Of a stretch of DNA of 64,000 bases, positions 1-8,111 are shown one piece after another. Source of the DNA: Paracoccus litorisediminis. Its GTDB lineage: Bacteria; Pseudomonadota; Alphaproteobacteria; Rhodobacterales; Rhodobacteraceae. The notes beneath the pieces were generated by a model. That model had not been told where the DNA came from and did not search any database. It worked only from the letters and a program-made list of their open reading frames with translations. The position numbers and the translations under genes were made by a program. The DNA is taken from assembly GCF_009711205.1 (NCBI RefSeq), contig NZ_WMIG01000008.1, forward strand, positions 1 through 64,000, in the 5' to 3' direction. The first letter of the stretch is position 1. Each line of letters begins with the position of its first letter.

Positions 1-1
1 A

Positions 2-268
2 CCCCACAGCGCCATCGGATACAACGTCCCGAGCGCGCTGCACTTTCCCGGCGGCGTCACCAGCCCGCCGCCATGGCCAAGGCCGGAAACTCCGGCTTTA
101 GATGGTCCAAAATTGGTAGGCAGGGCACAGAAAAGCTACCATCCGGAATCTGCGCTTGAATCATCAGCGGCAGGCGCACAACCCCAAACCAGTATGCTAG
201 AATCCTCGCGTCTTAAATCAGGCCGCCTGTTCCAAATCATCCGACGACGGGCATTCGTGAATGCCTAG
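2..268 (+). pseudogene. C-terminal end of an IS3-family transposase (partial, cut by window start)
   Basis: An open frame of 88 codons runs from the window edge to a TAG at 266-268. It begins PHSAIGYNVPSAL, which matches the end of the rve integrase core of IS3-family OrfB proteins (usually RPHSAIG). The later residues include ETPALDGPKL. Another frame over the same bases reads AGNSGFRWSKIG, also reminiscent of IS3 tails, so a frameshift or decay is possible. Whether the gene is intact to the left cannot be seen. No terminal inverted repeat was identified. Confidence 0.5.
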
Positions 269-681
269 TGGGAAACCTGCAGCTCTTGTCGCGACCATAG
301 CTACTCAATGTTCTCCATTTCCACACCCCCGACGGCCTCGTGAGTCAGCACCAGGACAGCGGCACATCCATATACCGGGGTGTGGTTGGGATGCTCTTCG
401 TGCACCTGCTCGGCGCTGCTGTGAGTGCATCAACTAGATGGCATGAGAGGCAAATACCACACGCTAGGCGCCCCACCTAAACAGTTGCCAGAAGCTGCGA
501 TCGCGTGTCTCCGCGACCGCCGCGGATCATGGGTCCGTCTTCGAACATTCGCAACCCAGGGTCGATAACGTTTCCTGAACCTTCAGTTCGAAAGATTATA
601 ATCCGCAATGTACAAGTTATATGCGGATAAATAAGAATTTACTAGCGAGCATCCGAGTACGCCGGACATAAGTGCCAAAGG
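269..681. other. Non-coding stretch with no recognisable gene
   Basis: No reading frame here shows a recognisable protein or the GC-rich codon pattern of the neighbouring genes. The last 150 bases are more AT-rich, with short runs such as TTATAATCC and ATGCGGATAAATAAG. It may be remnant DNA left by insertion events, plus the flank of the partition site. Nothing more can be supported. Confidence 0.5.
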
Positions 682-731
682 GTAACCCACGGGTTACCCT
701 TCATAACCAGCGGCGGTAACCCGTGGGTTAC
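682..731. repeat. Pair of 16-bp palindromes, putative parS partition site
   Basis: GTAACCCACGGGTTAC lies at 682-697 and its exact reverse complement GTAACCCGTGGGTTAC at 716-731, 34 bp centre to centre. Each is itself a palindrome apart from the central two bases. The second copy contains the stop codon of parB. Palindromes next to parAB genes commonly serve as ParB-binding centromeres; that role is inferred here from position and shape. Confidence 0.65.
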
Positions 732-1783
732 TTGTCGTCCAGGACGGCTTGAAACGCTTCGATAGCGCGCTGCAGCTTACGTCGATCCACCGCCGAAAAA
801 TCCGCGTCTGACAAGATACGGCATTCCCCACGACGCGCAGTGACCTTTGCCGCGCCGACATGAAACTCGTACTTCACGCTTTTCGGGCGGGTCTTCTCCT
901 CCGCCTTCTCGCTCGGCCGCTCGGCGGGTTCTTCGAGAAAGCGGCGAAGGATGTCGTTCTGCTCGTCTGCGGTCTCGATCGCGGAAAGCATCTTGATCAA
1001 TCTCGCAGCAATGCCGGGGCTGGCCTGAAGTTTGCGCGCGACGTCGACACCCAGATTGCGAGACACCGATTTAGGGAAGCGCAGAGCGTCCCCCAATTCA
1101 GAAACCAGATGCACAAAACTTCGAATGTAGGATCTCTTCATCTTGTGCAAAGAGGCGTAGAGCCGGCCGACAAGTTCATCCGCGCCCTGCTCATCCAAGC
1201 CAATATCTTTCGCGGCCAGGATCGCAACCTGCGCCATCTCGGCAAAGCTCAGGTCCTCACGGATCACGTTTTCTTCGACCATATCGATGTACAGATCGAT
1301 GCGGCTTTCCGGCCCGTCAGACACGCGCGCCACCACTTTGGCAAAGCGACCGTCTCCGGTTTCCTGGCGAAGTTGCTGAAGCGCGTTCAGCCTCCGCCAA
1401 CCTTTTTTCAGCTGATACCCGCCTGGCGTCTGATAGACCTCAATGGGTTCTTTCTGGCCGCGCTCACGGATCGACGCCTTGAGCTCCTCCATCTCATCCG
1501 ACGCCGCCACCGAGGTCAGATCCAGCCGATCACGCGGCAAATCATCCATCCGGACGTCATCCAGCGGGATCGAGACAAGCACCCTGCCCTCATCCTGCGC
1601 CTGTCGGAACGCCTTGGCGTCAGCAGCATTCTGGCGGCGCTGCTCGACGAGATTGTCGGTGCTTTCGTTCAAGCTGCTGGCAGCTTCGCGGACGGCTGCG
1701 CCCATCGGACCGACATCCCTGCGGCGCGGCGCTACATCAGATGCACTCAGCGGGCCAAAGCCGAACTTGTTCTTGCCACTCAT
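728..1783 (-). CDS. parB: Plasmid partitioning protein ParB/RepB-like
   Basis: A 351-residue DNA-binding partition protein. The ParB/Srx-type N-terminal domain (roughly residues 70-170) shows a conserved block with KEPIEVYQTPGGYQL and KKGWRRLNAL, followed by a helical region (residues 175-260) expected to hold the helix-turn-helix that reads parS. Its start overlaps the parA stop by 4 bases (ATGA on the minus strand), so the two are translationally coupled. It should bind the palindromes at its own 3' end and, with ParA, segregate the replicon. The length is typical for plasmid ParB/RepB proteins. ParB family assignment is firm; the exact replicon subtype is inferred from the neighbouring replicase. 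Confidence 0.9.
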   Translation of the reverse strand: MSGKNKFGFGPLSASDVAPRRRDVGPMGAAVREAASSLNESTDNLVEQRRQNAADAKAFRQAQDEGRVLVSIPLDDVRMDDLPRDRLDLTSVAASDEMEELKASIRERGQKEPIEVYQTPGGYQLKKGWRRLNALQQLRQETGDGRFAKVVARVSDGPESRIDLYIDMVEENVIREDLSFAEMAQVAILAAKDIGLDEQGADELVGRLYASLHKMKRSYIRSFVHLVSELGDALRFPKSVSRNLGVDVARKLQASPGIAARLIKMLSAIETADEQNDILRRFLEEPAERPSEKAEEKTRPKSVKYEFHVGAAKVTARRGECRILSDADFSAVDRRKLQRAIEAFQAVLDDK

Positions 1784-3093
1784 GCCTCAACCTCTTCCTT
1801 GACGATGCTGCGCGCCTCCCAAGCGCGAAGCACGGTGTCCTTGAACTCGCCATAGGCCGCGTCGAAGCTTTGGCGCGCGCGCTTCCACGTCTCACGGGTC
1901 ATCTGCCGATAGTCCTGCTCATAGACCGATTGCTGGAAGCGGCCTGATTGCTCGACAGCCCGGGTCATCTCGATGGCATTGTGGCAGACATCGGCACCAA
2001 AAACATTTCGGAACGCGTCCATCATCGCCAGATGCAGTGGGTTCGAAGTCTCGAACCGCGTCATCAACAGCCGGACATCATCGAAACGTTTCGGCAGTCG
2101 GATACCTGCATCCTCTGCAACCTTGCCAAACCCGTCCGAGATGTCCTCAAGTGCGTCCCCCAACTGGCCAAGGAAGCTGGTGGTCGAGTCGTACTCCCAA
2201 TATCCGGGGCCCGAGGGGATGTAGAGGATATCCGCCGCAAAAGCCGCATTGAGCGACTGGTAACCAATAGCCGGCGGGCAGTCGAAGATGATCAGGTCAT
2301 ACTGATCCTCAGGCAGTTCTTCGAGATAGCGAGAGACACAGCCAAAGAAGCTCCAGGCCTTGTGCATGGAACGGTATTGGGCACTGGCGAACTCGACGAA
2401 GGCAGCATTGGCGCAGCTGGGAATGATGTCGATCGTCGACCAGGCGGTTTTCTGGATGAAGTCCTGCGCGCGTTGCGAGCCAATCGACTGGACATCGTCC
2501 GGCAACTCATCGGCAGCGGGGTAGGGGCAGTCAGCCGGATCGTCATAGGCGGCAACGATCCGGTCGGCCTCGCGGCACAGGTCGCGGCACATGATGCCCC
2601 AGACAGTATTCCACTCTTTGACCTCAACCAGACCCATCGAATGGGTCAGAGTTGCCTGTGGGTCGAAATCGATCACCAGCACACGGTAGCCGTCCAGTGC
2701 CGCGGCGTTGGCCAGATGCTGGGCCACGACGGTCTTGCCGACGCCACCCTTGAAGTTCGAGACAGCGACGCGCATCGCGCGACCTGCCGGGCGTTTCGGC
2801 AGCAGGTTCTTGCCCCGGAAACGCAGACGACGGCGCAGTTCGTTGATCTCGGCCAGTGAGAACCAGCGCTGCCTCCCGTCGTCCTGAACCACGCCCTGCG
2901 GGAGCGAGGGATCGTCAGCCAGCTTCTTGCGCAACGTGTCCGCGGGCACGTCGAACATGAACTGGCTAATCTCCCAGATCGAGAACGGACGAAGGATCTT
3001 TTTCTCGGCAGGCGAGAAGGTCGCCTTTCTGACCGCAGCCTGCTGGGCAAGGCTGCGTTCGTTCATGGACTGTAGGTCGGAGTGATCGCGCAT
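1780..3093 (-). CDS. parA: Plasmid partitioning ATPase ParA/RepA-like
   Basis: A 437-residue ParA-type Walker ATPase. A deviant Walker A motif KGGVGKT sits at residues 115-121, followed by VLVIDFDPQATLT (Walker A' region) and LIIFDCPPAIGY (Walker B). The first 100 residues form a helix-rich domain like the DNA-binding N-terminus of plasmid RepA/ParA proteins that repress their own operon. The frame stays open upstream to 3216, but the ATG at 3093 was chosen because the longer extension covers the repeat-rich control region. The gene is coupled to parB and diverges from the replicase gene. Confidence 0.9.
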   Translation of the reverse strand: MRDHSDLQSMNERSLAQQAAVRKATFSPAEKKILRPFSIWEISQFMFDVPADTLRKKLADDPSLPQGVVQDDGRQRWFSLAEINELRRRLRFRGKNLLPKRPAGRAMRVAVSNFKGGVGKTVVAQHLANAAALDGYRVLVIDFDPQATLTHSMGLVEVKEWNTVWGIMCRDLCREADRIVAAYDDPADCPYPAADELPDDVQSIGSQRAQDFIQKTAWSTIDIIPSCANAAFVEFASAQYRSMHKAWSFFGCVSRYLEELPEDQYDLIIFDCPPAIGYQSLNAAFAADILYIPSGPGYWEYDSTTSFLGQLGDALEDISDGFGKVAEDAGIRLPKRFDDVRLLMTRFETSNPLHLAMMDAFRNVFGADVCHNAIEMTRAVEQSGRFQQSVYEQDYRQMTRETWKRARQSFDAAYGEFKDTVLRAWEARSIVKEEVEA

Positions 3094-3162
3094 GACACTG
3101 CTCGTCTTTTTTGCTAATTCCACTTCAATAGCGCGAATTTCCAAATGTGCAAAACAGGAGTT

Positions 3163-3203
3163 CGCGTAATTCGGGATTTTCGCGCCGTTTTCGGAATTAC
3201 GCG
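3163..3203. repeat. 10-bp inverted repeat upstream of parA
   Basis: CGCGTAATTC at 3163-3172 is mirrored exactly by GAATTACGCG at 3194-3203, with a 21-base spacer. It lies about 70-110 bases upstream of the parA start. It is a plausible ParA operator or origin element; this is inference from position. Confidence 0.5.
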
Positions 3204-3350
3204 ATAATCCTGCCACAAGGCACCGAGTTCTGGTGACAGATCAGCAGGAATTCGGGACTTATGGTGACAAACCCCGGGCAATAAGGTGGCGGACTGGTGT
3301 CACCCATAACCAACTAAACCAATTTTTCCTGTATTTCACGGAATTTGGCA

Positions 3351-3393
3351 CTGATCCCGTTCTTACGTTGCCATTGACAAATCACGGGATCAG
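3351..3393. repeat. 10-bp inverted repeat upstream of the replicase
   Basis: CTGATCCCGT at 3351-3360 pairs exactly with ACGGGATCAG at 3384-3393 across a 23-base loop, about 70 bases before the replicase start. In the transcript it would form a stem-loop. It could be a copy-number control element or a protein-binding site. Confidence 0.45.
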
Positions 3394-3463
3394 CGATCAC
3401 TCTCATGTGAAAGCGGGAATCGGTCGAAGAAGCCGAGAACCAGAGGAAGCAGGACAGATCAGG

Positions 3464-4159
3464 ATGGACCTCAAAAGGTTTACCGGCCCACAGGCAGGGT
3501 CGCAGAAATACGACCTTCTGACCGCCATGGCGATTGCCGGGCTGAATGGGACACCCGGATTCCAGACCTCGATGCTGCGACTGATTGCCTTGGTCACGGC
3601 TCGCTACAATTGGAAGGCCGATGAGTTCACTGTCGGTCAGCGGGATCTGGGCAAAATGTGGTCCGTCGATGAACGTACCGTCAAGCGCGAGATCAAACGC
3701 CTGACCACTGCACAGATCCTGCTGCAGTTACGACCGGGTGTACGGGGCAGGGTGGCGGCCTATCGTCTCAATTATGCCGAGCTCTATAGGTTGAGTGCAC
3801 CGCATTGGCATGAGGTCGGCCCGGACTTCTCGGCACGGATGGAGAGCAGCCATCCGCAGGCAGAGCCACAGGAACAGAAGATCGTCCGCGTCGATTTCCG
3901 CAGCCGGGCCGAACAGCCCGCAGATCTGCCGCAAGAGCCATGGGCCCGCACATTGCTGCGCCTGTCCGAGACCGAACCGGGGCTGCATCGCAACTGGTTC
4001 TCGGCCCTGGCATTCGTCAGCTATGACGCGGGCGTTCTTTGCTTGAGGGCCCCGTCATCGTTTGTCGGGCAATATGTCATGGTTCATCATCTGCGGCCCT
4101 TGCAGGACATGGCCCAGATCGAATTTCCAGGTCTGCGTCGCCTGATCATTTCGGATTGA
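3464..4159 (+). CDS. DnaA-like plasmid replicase
   Basis: A 231-residue replication initiator. The N-terminal part (residues 1-110) contains a winged-helix-like block (VGQRDLGKMWSVDERTVKRE). The C-terminal 85 residues resemble domain I of DnaA: PWARTLLRLSE, then NWFSALAFVSYDAGVLCL and APSSFVGQYV, matching the W-x-F-pattern and the aPs-F motif of that domain. This combination fits the DnaA-like replicon class known from Rhodobacterales plasmids rather than RepC. The ATG at 3464 follows AGGACAGATCAGG; an open frame continues to a GTG at 3233 but crosses the repeats. It diverges from parAB. Confidence 0.7.
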   Translation: MDLKRFTGPQAGSQKYDLLTAMAIAGLNGTPGFQTSMLRLIALVTARYNWKADEFTVGQRDLGKMWSVDERTVKREIKRLTTAQILLQLRPGVRGRVAAYRLNYAELYRLSAPHWHEVGPDFSARMESSHPQAEPQEQKIVRVDFRSRAEQPADLPQEPWARTLLRLSETEPGLHRNWFSALAFVSYDAGVLCLRAPSSFVGQYVMVHHLRPLQDMAQIEFPGLRRLIISD

Positions 4160-4205
4160 CCAGTGAACCGCGAAACATGACTGGAATGCGGATAAAAATC
4201 CCTGT

Positions 4206-5135
4206 CTAGATGGAATCCCGCGCATCCTTTGGGCGCATCCCGAACATCTCGCGGAAGGCCAAAGAAAAGCGCCCGGCATGCATGTAGCCATAGTCCAGCG
4301 CGATTTCCCCGATCGACTGCTTGTCGGGATTGGTCCTCAAAGTCCGATAGACATCATTCATCCGCCAGGCCGCAAGCAGATCGTCTAATCGGGTCTCGGT
4401 CAAAGCTAGGCAGGCTTTCCGCAATTCAGCCCGGCTCCGGTCCAGCCTTGCCGACAGGCCGGAAACGGTCAGATCTTCGGGCATCAGCCGTTCGCAAGCG
4501 GCGACGATCTCGTCGAAGATGGCGAAATCCCGCCGCGAGGAACCACGCTCTGAACCGTTAGCGGGCCCGAGCAGCGACAGGTGATCGCGAATCAGGTCGG
4601 GTAGAATCCTCATCAGATCGTCGCGGGCATAGCCCTCGCGGGCGATATCCAGAACGGTGCAGAGCCACGACGTAAAGGTTGCGTCCCGATACTCATGACC
4701 AATGCTGGCCGAGTGGATTTCGTGCTCGACCGGCAGCGACACGATCAGCAGGTCCATGCCCTCACGCAGATAGGCCCGGTTGTCGCGGCCTGCCGGGGGC
4801 ATGATCGCACCACCGGGATGCAAGGACCCGAATGACCCCGTCCCATGGCTGTTCGGACCAACGGGCAGGGCCACGCACATGACGTTGTCAGGAAAGCGGA
4901 ATTCGTTTTCCATCGCGCGGTTTGATCTTTCGCGTGACAGGCACAGGTCCCCGGCTATCAGGCTTTCGATGCGACCCGCAAAGGTTCCCTTGCTGATCTG
5001 TCGATAGCGCTGTTCGAACCCTTCCAGCCCGCGCTCCTGCACGGTGAAATCGCTGTAGCTGCGCGCGGTATAAGACCAATATCCGGTCTGGACATTGATC
5101 GGCGCATGATCGGCTGTGTCCGCAAGTTGCGGCAT
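4206..5135 (-). CDS. AraC-family transcriptional regulator
   Basis: A 309-residue regulator with a C-terminal AraC-type double helix-turn-helix (roughly residues 205-305). The second motif reads IGEIALDYGYMHAGRFSLAF followed by REMFGMRPKDAR, the usual C-terminal signature. The N-terminal 200 residues are a cupin-like sensing domain of the type seen in EutR-like activators. The ATG at 5135 follows GGGGGAGGAGACACAGCC. It is transcribed away from the amine dehydrogenase operon and is the natural candidate for its activator. The inducer cannot be read from sequence. Confidence 0.85.
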   Translation of the reverse strand: MPQLADTADHAPINVQTGYWSYTARSYSDFTVQERGLEGFEQRYRQISKGTFAGRIESLIAGDLCLSRERSNRAMENEFRFPDNVMCVALPVGPNSHGTGSFGSLHPGGAIMPPAGRDNRAYLREGMDLLIVSLPVEHEIHSASIGHEYRDATFTSWLCTVLDIAREGYARDDLMRILPDLIRDHLSLLGPANGSERGSSRRDFAIFDEIVAACERLMPEDLTVSGLSARLDRSRAELRKACLALTETRLDDLLAAWRMNDVYRTLRTNPDKQSIGEIALDYGYMHAGRFSLAFREMFGMRPKDARDSI

Positions 5136-5216
5136 GGCTGTGTCTCCTCCCCCGTCCCTTGCGGGCGCTGCCGGGTCTCTTGCCCGATATTGTAGCAGAA
5201 AAAAACTGAAAACCTG

Positions 5217-5241
5217 TATAAAGACTGACCGAGCGGTCAGT
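5217..5241. promoter_or_regulatory. TetR-type operator and -10 box before the amine dehydrogenase operon
   Basis: ACTGACCGAGCGGTCAGT at 5224-5241 is a perfect 8-2-8 inverted repeat. A TATAAA -10-like box (5217-5222) stands directly before it, so a bound repressor would cover the transcription start. The core TGACC-GAGC-GGTCAG matches the elements at 10038-10052 and 23344-23357. No good -35 element was seen, which would fit a promoter that also needs an activator. Confidence 0.7.
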
Positions 5242-5278
5242 TTATGTTTCCTGAAAAATTCCAACAGGAGACGGCTCC

Positions 5279-6409
5279 GTGAAACTGACCACTGCTTTGA
5301 CCCTGACCCTGGCAGGGCTTGCCGGCATGGCCCATGCCGCCGACGAGATCCAGCCCGAGACCCTGACCATCGAAAAGACGATCGCCCCAGGGCCGAACGT
5401 GTTGGTGATGGATTTCGGTATGGTCGGTTCGTCACCCGTTTACGTCTTCGGCAGCGAAGAGCTGAAGCTCAAGGGTAATATCGGCACCGGCTCGTTCGGC
5501 CAGATGGTGCTGAGCAAGGACGGCAAGACGCTGTATACCGTCTCGGCCTATCTTGAGCGCTACGTCTATGGCGACATCGACGCTGTGGTCCACGAATGGG
5601 ATCTGCAGACCATGACCGCCAAGCGCGAATTTGAGATCAACGATAAGTTCGGCCATGCCGAAAGCCAGCCGGGCCTGCTGACGCTGGCGGATGACGAAAA
5701 GTTCCTGCTGGTCCAGAACGCGACTCCCGCGACCTCGGTCACCGTTGTCGACCTTGCCAAGGGCGCGGACATCGCCGAAGTCCCGACGCCGGGCTGCTGG
5801 ACCGCGATCCCCGCTGTGGAAGGCCGCCGTTTCACCTCGATCTGCGGCGACGGTACGCTGGCCAGCTATGGCTTTGAGGCGGACGGCACCTTCACCAAGC
5901 CGGTGAAATCCGCTCAGATATTTGACGCCGACAAGGATGCGCTGTTCGCCAATCCGCTGCGGGTCGGGTCGAAGCTGATCTATCTGTCCTTCGGCGGCAA
6001 TTTCCTTGTCGTCGATGACAGCGCCGAGACCGCGACGCTTGAAAAGACCGTCTCGATCGAGGGCGGCGAATGGGCTCCGGGTGGCTCCGAGGTGATGACC
6101 TATCACGCGCCCTCGAACACCATCTTCGTGATGATGCACAAGGGTGCGTTCGACGGCTCGCACAAGAACCCGGCCGAAGAAATCTGGGCTGTCGATGCCG
6201 AGACCTTCAAGGTCAAGGGCCGTTCGGCCGCCAATGGCGAAACCGGCATTCTGGCGACCAAGGGTGACGCGCCCGAACTGTTCGGCGTGACCCATACCGG
6301 CACGCTGGTGAAATACAGCGTGGCCCTTGGCGATGAAGTCACCCTGACCAAGTCGGCCGAACGTGAAGGCGCCGCCATCTTCCCGGCACTGATGGTCTCG
6401 GACTTCTAA
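5279..6409 (+). CDS. aauB: TTQ-dependent amine dehydrogenase large subunit (aromatic amine dehydrogenase-like)
   Basis: Large, non-cofactor subunit of a periplasmic quinoprotein amine dehydrogenase, 376 residues including a Sec signal peptide (cleavage near AHAADE, residue 20). The rest is a beta-propeller with repeated strands such as LFGVTHTGTLVKYSVALGDE. The start is GTG with AGGAG ten bases upstream. The B-E-D-A order matches both mau (methylamine) and aau (aromatic amine) operons. The aromatic choice rests on the neighbouring phenylacetate genes: phenylethylamine or tyramine oxidation would give the arylacetaldehyde feeding them. Methylamine dehydrogenase is the main alternative. It is somewhat shorter than the usual MauB. 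Confidence 0.8.
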   Translation: MKLTTALTLTLAGLAGMAHAADEIQPETLTIEKTIAPGPNVLVMDFGMVGSSPVYVFGSEELKLKGNIGTGSFGQMVLSKDGKTLYTVSAYLERYVYGDIDAVVHEWDLQTMTAKREFEINDKFGHAESQPGLLTLADDEKFLLVQNATPATSVTVVDLAKGADIAEVPTPGCWTAIPAVEGRRFTSICGDGTLASYGFEADGTFTKPVKSAQIFDADKDALFANPLRVGSKLIYLSFGGNFLVVDDSAETATLEKTVSIEGGEWAPGGSEVMTYHAPSNTIFVMMHKGAFDGSHKNPAEEIWAVDAETFKVKGRSAANGETGILATKGDAPELFGVTHTGTLVKYSVALGDEVTLTKSAEREGAAIFPALMVSDF

Positions 6410-6410
6410 G

Positions 6411-6974
6411 ATGGAGTCGGGTCTGTCGCTTGCCGCAAGCGGGCTCGCCTGGGTGCTGGCCTTGGTGCTGTGTCGGGCAAGCCTGCACAAGCTGACGGAC
6501 TTCTACCGCACGGTCGGGGCGGCGCTGGACTACGGCGCCGCGCCCGAGGCCTGGGTTCCCCGTCTGGTCCGCCTGCTGGGCATTGTTGAGGCTGGCTGCG
6601 TGCTGGCCCTGATCGTGCCTGCCAGCCGTCCTTTCGCCGGAATGGTCGCGGCCATCCTGTTTGCGGTCTACGCGCTTTTGATGGCGCGGGTGCTGCGACA
6701 GGGCAGGGTGCAGATCGATTGCGGTTGCGGTGGTGCACCACAACCCATCTCGGGGCTCAGCCTGCTGCGCAATGGCGTGCTGACCGGGGCAGGGGTCGCG
6801 GTGGCCTTGCTGCCGGTCGCGGCGACCGGTCCGCTTGGCGCGATCCTCGGCCTGCTGTGCGGGCTGACGCTGTTCGCCAGCTACGCGCTTTTGGAAAAAT
6901 TCGCCTCGCATTTGCCGCAGATCCGGCAGGTGCGGCACGATCTGTCGAGAGGATCCATGCAATGGAATACATGA
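6411..6974 (+). CDS. aauE: Amine dehydrogenase accessory membrane protein MauE/AauE
   Basis: A 187-residue integral membrane protein with four or five hydrophobic helices and the conserved cysteine stretch IDCGCGGAPQPISG near residue 102. MauE-type proteins act with MauD in forming the disulfides and folding the small subunit in the periplasm; they are related to DoxX/VKOR-like redox membrane proteins. It starts one base after the aauB stop and overlaps aauD by 13 bases, so the three are one transcript. Confidence 0.85.
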   Translation: MESGLSLAASGLAWVLALVLCRASLHKLTDFYRTVGAALDYGAAPEAWVPRLVRLLGIVEAGCVLALIVPASRPFAGMVAAILFAVYALLMARVLRQGRVQIDCGCGGAPQPISGLSLLRNGVLTGAGVAVALLPVAATGPLGAILGLLCGLTLFASYALLEKFASHLPQIRQVRHDLSRGSMQWNT

Positions 6975-7552
6975 TCTTTGCGCTGGTCGCGCTTTGGGTG
7001 GTCGTCCTGATCCAGTTCGGGGTCATCTACGTGCTGGCCCGCCAGATCGGCGTGCTGTTCGAGCGCGTGGCCCCGGTCGGAGCGATGATCTCTCATGCCG
7101 GGCCAGAGATCGGCGCGCGTGCGCCGGACCTGATGCTGCCGAACCTGAATGGCCCCGGCCTTTCGCTGGGCGCGGTTCAGGACAAGGCGCGGCTGGTGTT
7201 CTTCCTGTCCACGACCTGCCCGATCTGCAAGGCGCTGCTGCCGGCGCTGAAATCCATCCGCGCCGATGAATCGCGTTGGCTGGATGTCGTGCTGGCCTCG
7301 GATGGGCGCGAGACCCTGCATCGCCACCTGATCGAGGCCGAGGATCTGGGCAGCTTCCCCTATACGCTCTCGTCCGAGCTGGGGATGGCCTTCAAGGTCT
7401 CGAAACTGCCCTTCGGTGTGCTGATCGGGGCGGATGGCGTGGTGATCGCCAAGGGCCTCGTGAACAACCGCGAACAACTGGAAAGCCTGCTGACGGCTTC
7501 CGAAACCGGCGTGGCCTCGCTGCAGGCCGCCCACAGCCTGAACGCTGCATAA
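6962..7552 (+). CDS. aauD: Thioredoxin-like amine dehydrogenase accessory protein MauD/AauD
   Basis: A 196-residue protein with one N-terminal membrane anchor (residues 4-26) and a periplasmic thioredoxin fold. The redox motif is TTCPICKALLP near residue 85, and a cis-proline-type segment VSKLPFGVLIG follows near residue 150. Members of this family help make the disulfides of the TTQ-bearing small subunit. The start is ATG at 6962, inside the end of aauE; an upstream in-frame extension into aauE was rejected. A gap of 25 bases separates it from aauA. Confidence 0.85.
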   Translation: MEYMIFALVALWVVVLIQFGVIYVLARQIGVLFERVAPVGAMISHAGPEIGARAPDLMLPNLNGPGLSLGAVQDKARLVFFLSTTCPICKALLPALKSIRADESRWLDVVLASDGRETLHRHLIEAEDLGSFPYTLSSELGMAFKVSKLPFGVLIGADGVVIAKGLVNNREQLESLLTASETGVASLQAAHSLNAA

Positions 7553-7577
7553 ACAATATCACAGGGAAGATGGAACA

Positions 7578-8105
7578 ATGACGAAATTCCTGGACCGCCT
7601 GCTCTCCGGCCTTGACCGGATGACCGAAGCCAAAGCCCGCGGAGCGGCCCGCCGCCACGGCCGCCGCAGCTTCCTCGCCCGTGCGGGCGGGGCGATTGTC
7701 GGCGGTGTCGCGCTGGCCCCGATCCTGCCCTTCGACCGCCGCGCCAATGCGGCCGGCGCTGCCGCCGCCGGGGATGAATGCGGCTACTGGCGCCATTGCG
7801 CCATCGACGGCTTCCTGTGTCAGGACGCTGGCGGCACGCTGACTTCCTGCCCGCCCGGCTCCAGCGTCTCGGCAGTGTCCTGGGTCGGCACCTGCACCAA
7901 TCCGGATGACAACAAGGATTATCTGGTCAGCTATAACGATTGCTGCGGCAAGCCGCTGATCCCGATGACCACCTTCTGCTACAATTCGAAGGGCGAGCGT
8001 CCGGGCTACCGCATGGGTCTGTATAACGACGTAAACTGGTGCATGGCCAACGAAGCCAAAGGCTACCATTGCACCGTGTCCGTCGTCGTCGGGCTGGCGG
8101 AGTAA
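7578..8105 (+). CDS. aauA: TTQ-dependent amine dehydrogenase small subunit
   Basis: The catalytic subunit, 175 residues. A twin-arginine leader (GRRSFLARAGG, residues 28-38) marks export in folded form by Tat. The two tryptophans that form TTQ are W102 (SWVGTC) and W154 (VNWCMAN). Asp77 (AIDGF), Asp121 (NDCCG) and Thr166 (HCTVS) match residues known to act in cofactor formation and catalysis. The mature part has ten cysteines, where the family usually has twelve: the second Cys of the CxC after the first cluster (here CQDA) and one Cys of the later GRCxC segment (here TTFCYN) are absent. These positions appear to be partners in one disulfide. Confidence 0.9.
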   Translation: MTKFLDRLLSGLDRMTEAKARGAARRHGRRSFLARAGGAIVGGVALAPILPFDRRANAAGAAAAGDECGYWRHCAIDGFLCQDAGGTLTSCPPGSSVSAVSWVGTCTNPDDNKDYLVSYNDCCGKPLIPMTTFCYNSKGERPGYRMGLYNDVNWCMANEAKGYHCTVSVVVGLAE

Positions 8106-8111
8106 TCTGGA

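Larger units (their letters stand above)
3094..3463. other. Replicon control region between parA and the replicase, possible origin
   Basis: This 370-bp divergent intergenic stretch is more AT-rich than its surroundings and full of short repeats. There are two perfect 10-bp inverted repeats (listed separately), variants of GCGNAATTC at about 3131, 3163 and 3194, and TGGTGACA at 3231 and 3261 (similar TGGTGTCA at 3296). Such a layout fits promoters for parAB and the replicase, ParA autoregulation sites and possibly the origin. No DnaA box was identified with confidence. Confidence 0.45.

Noticed and set aside
860..1855. Open frame on the plus strand opposite parB
   Set aside because: parB has a clear family match and is coupled to parA; the opposite frame has none.
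1780..4159. Classical repABC replicon
   Set aside because: parA and parB are present, but the third gene is divergent, short, and resembles a DnaA-like initiator rather than RepC.
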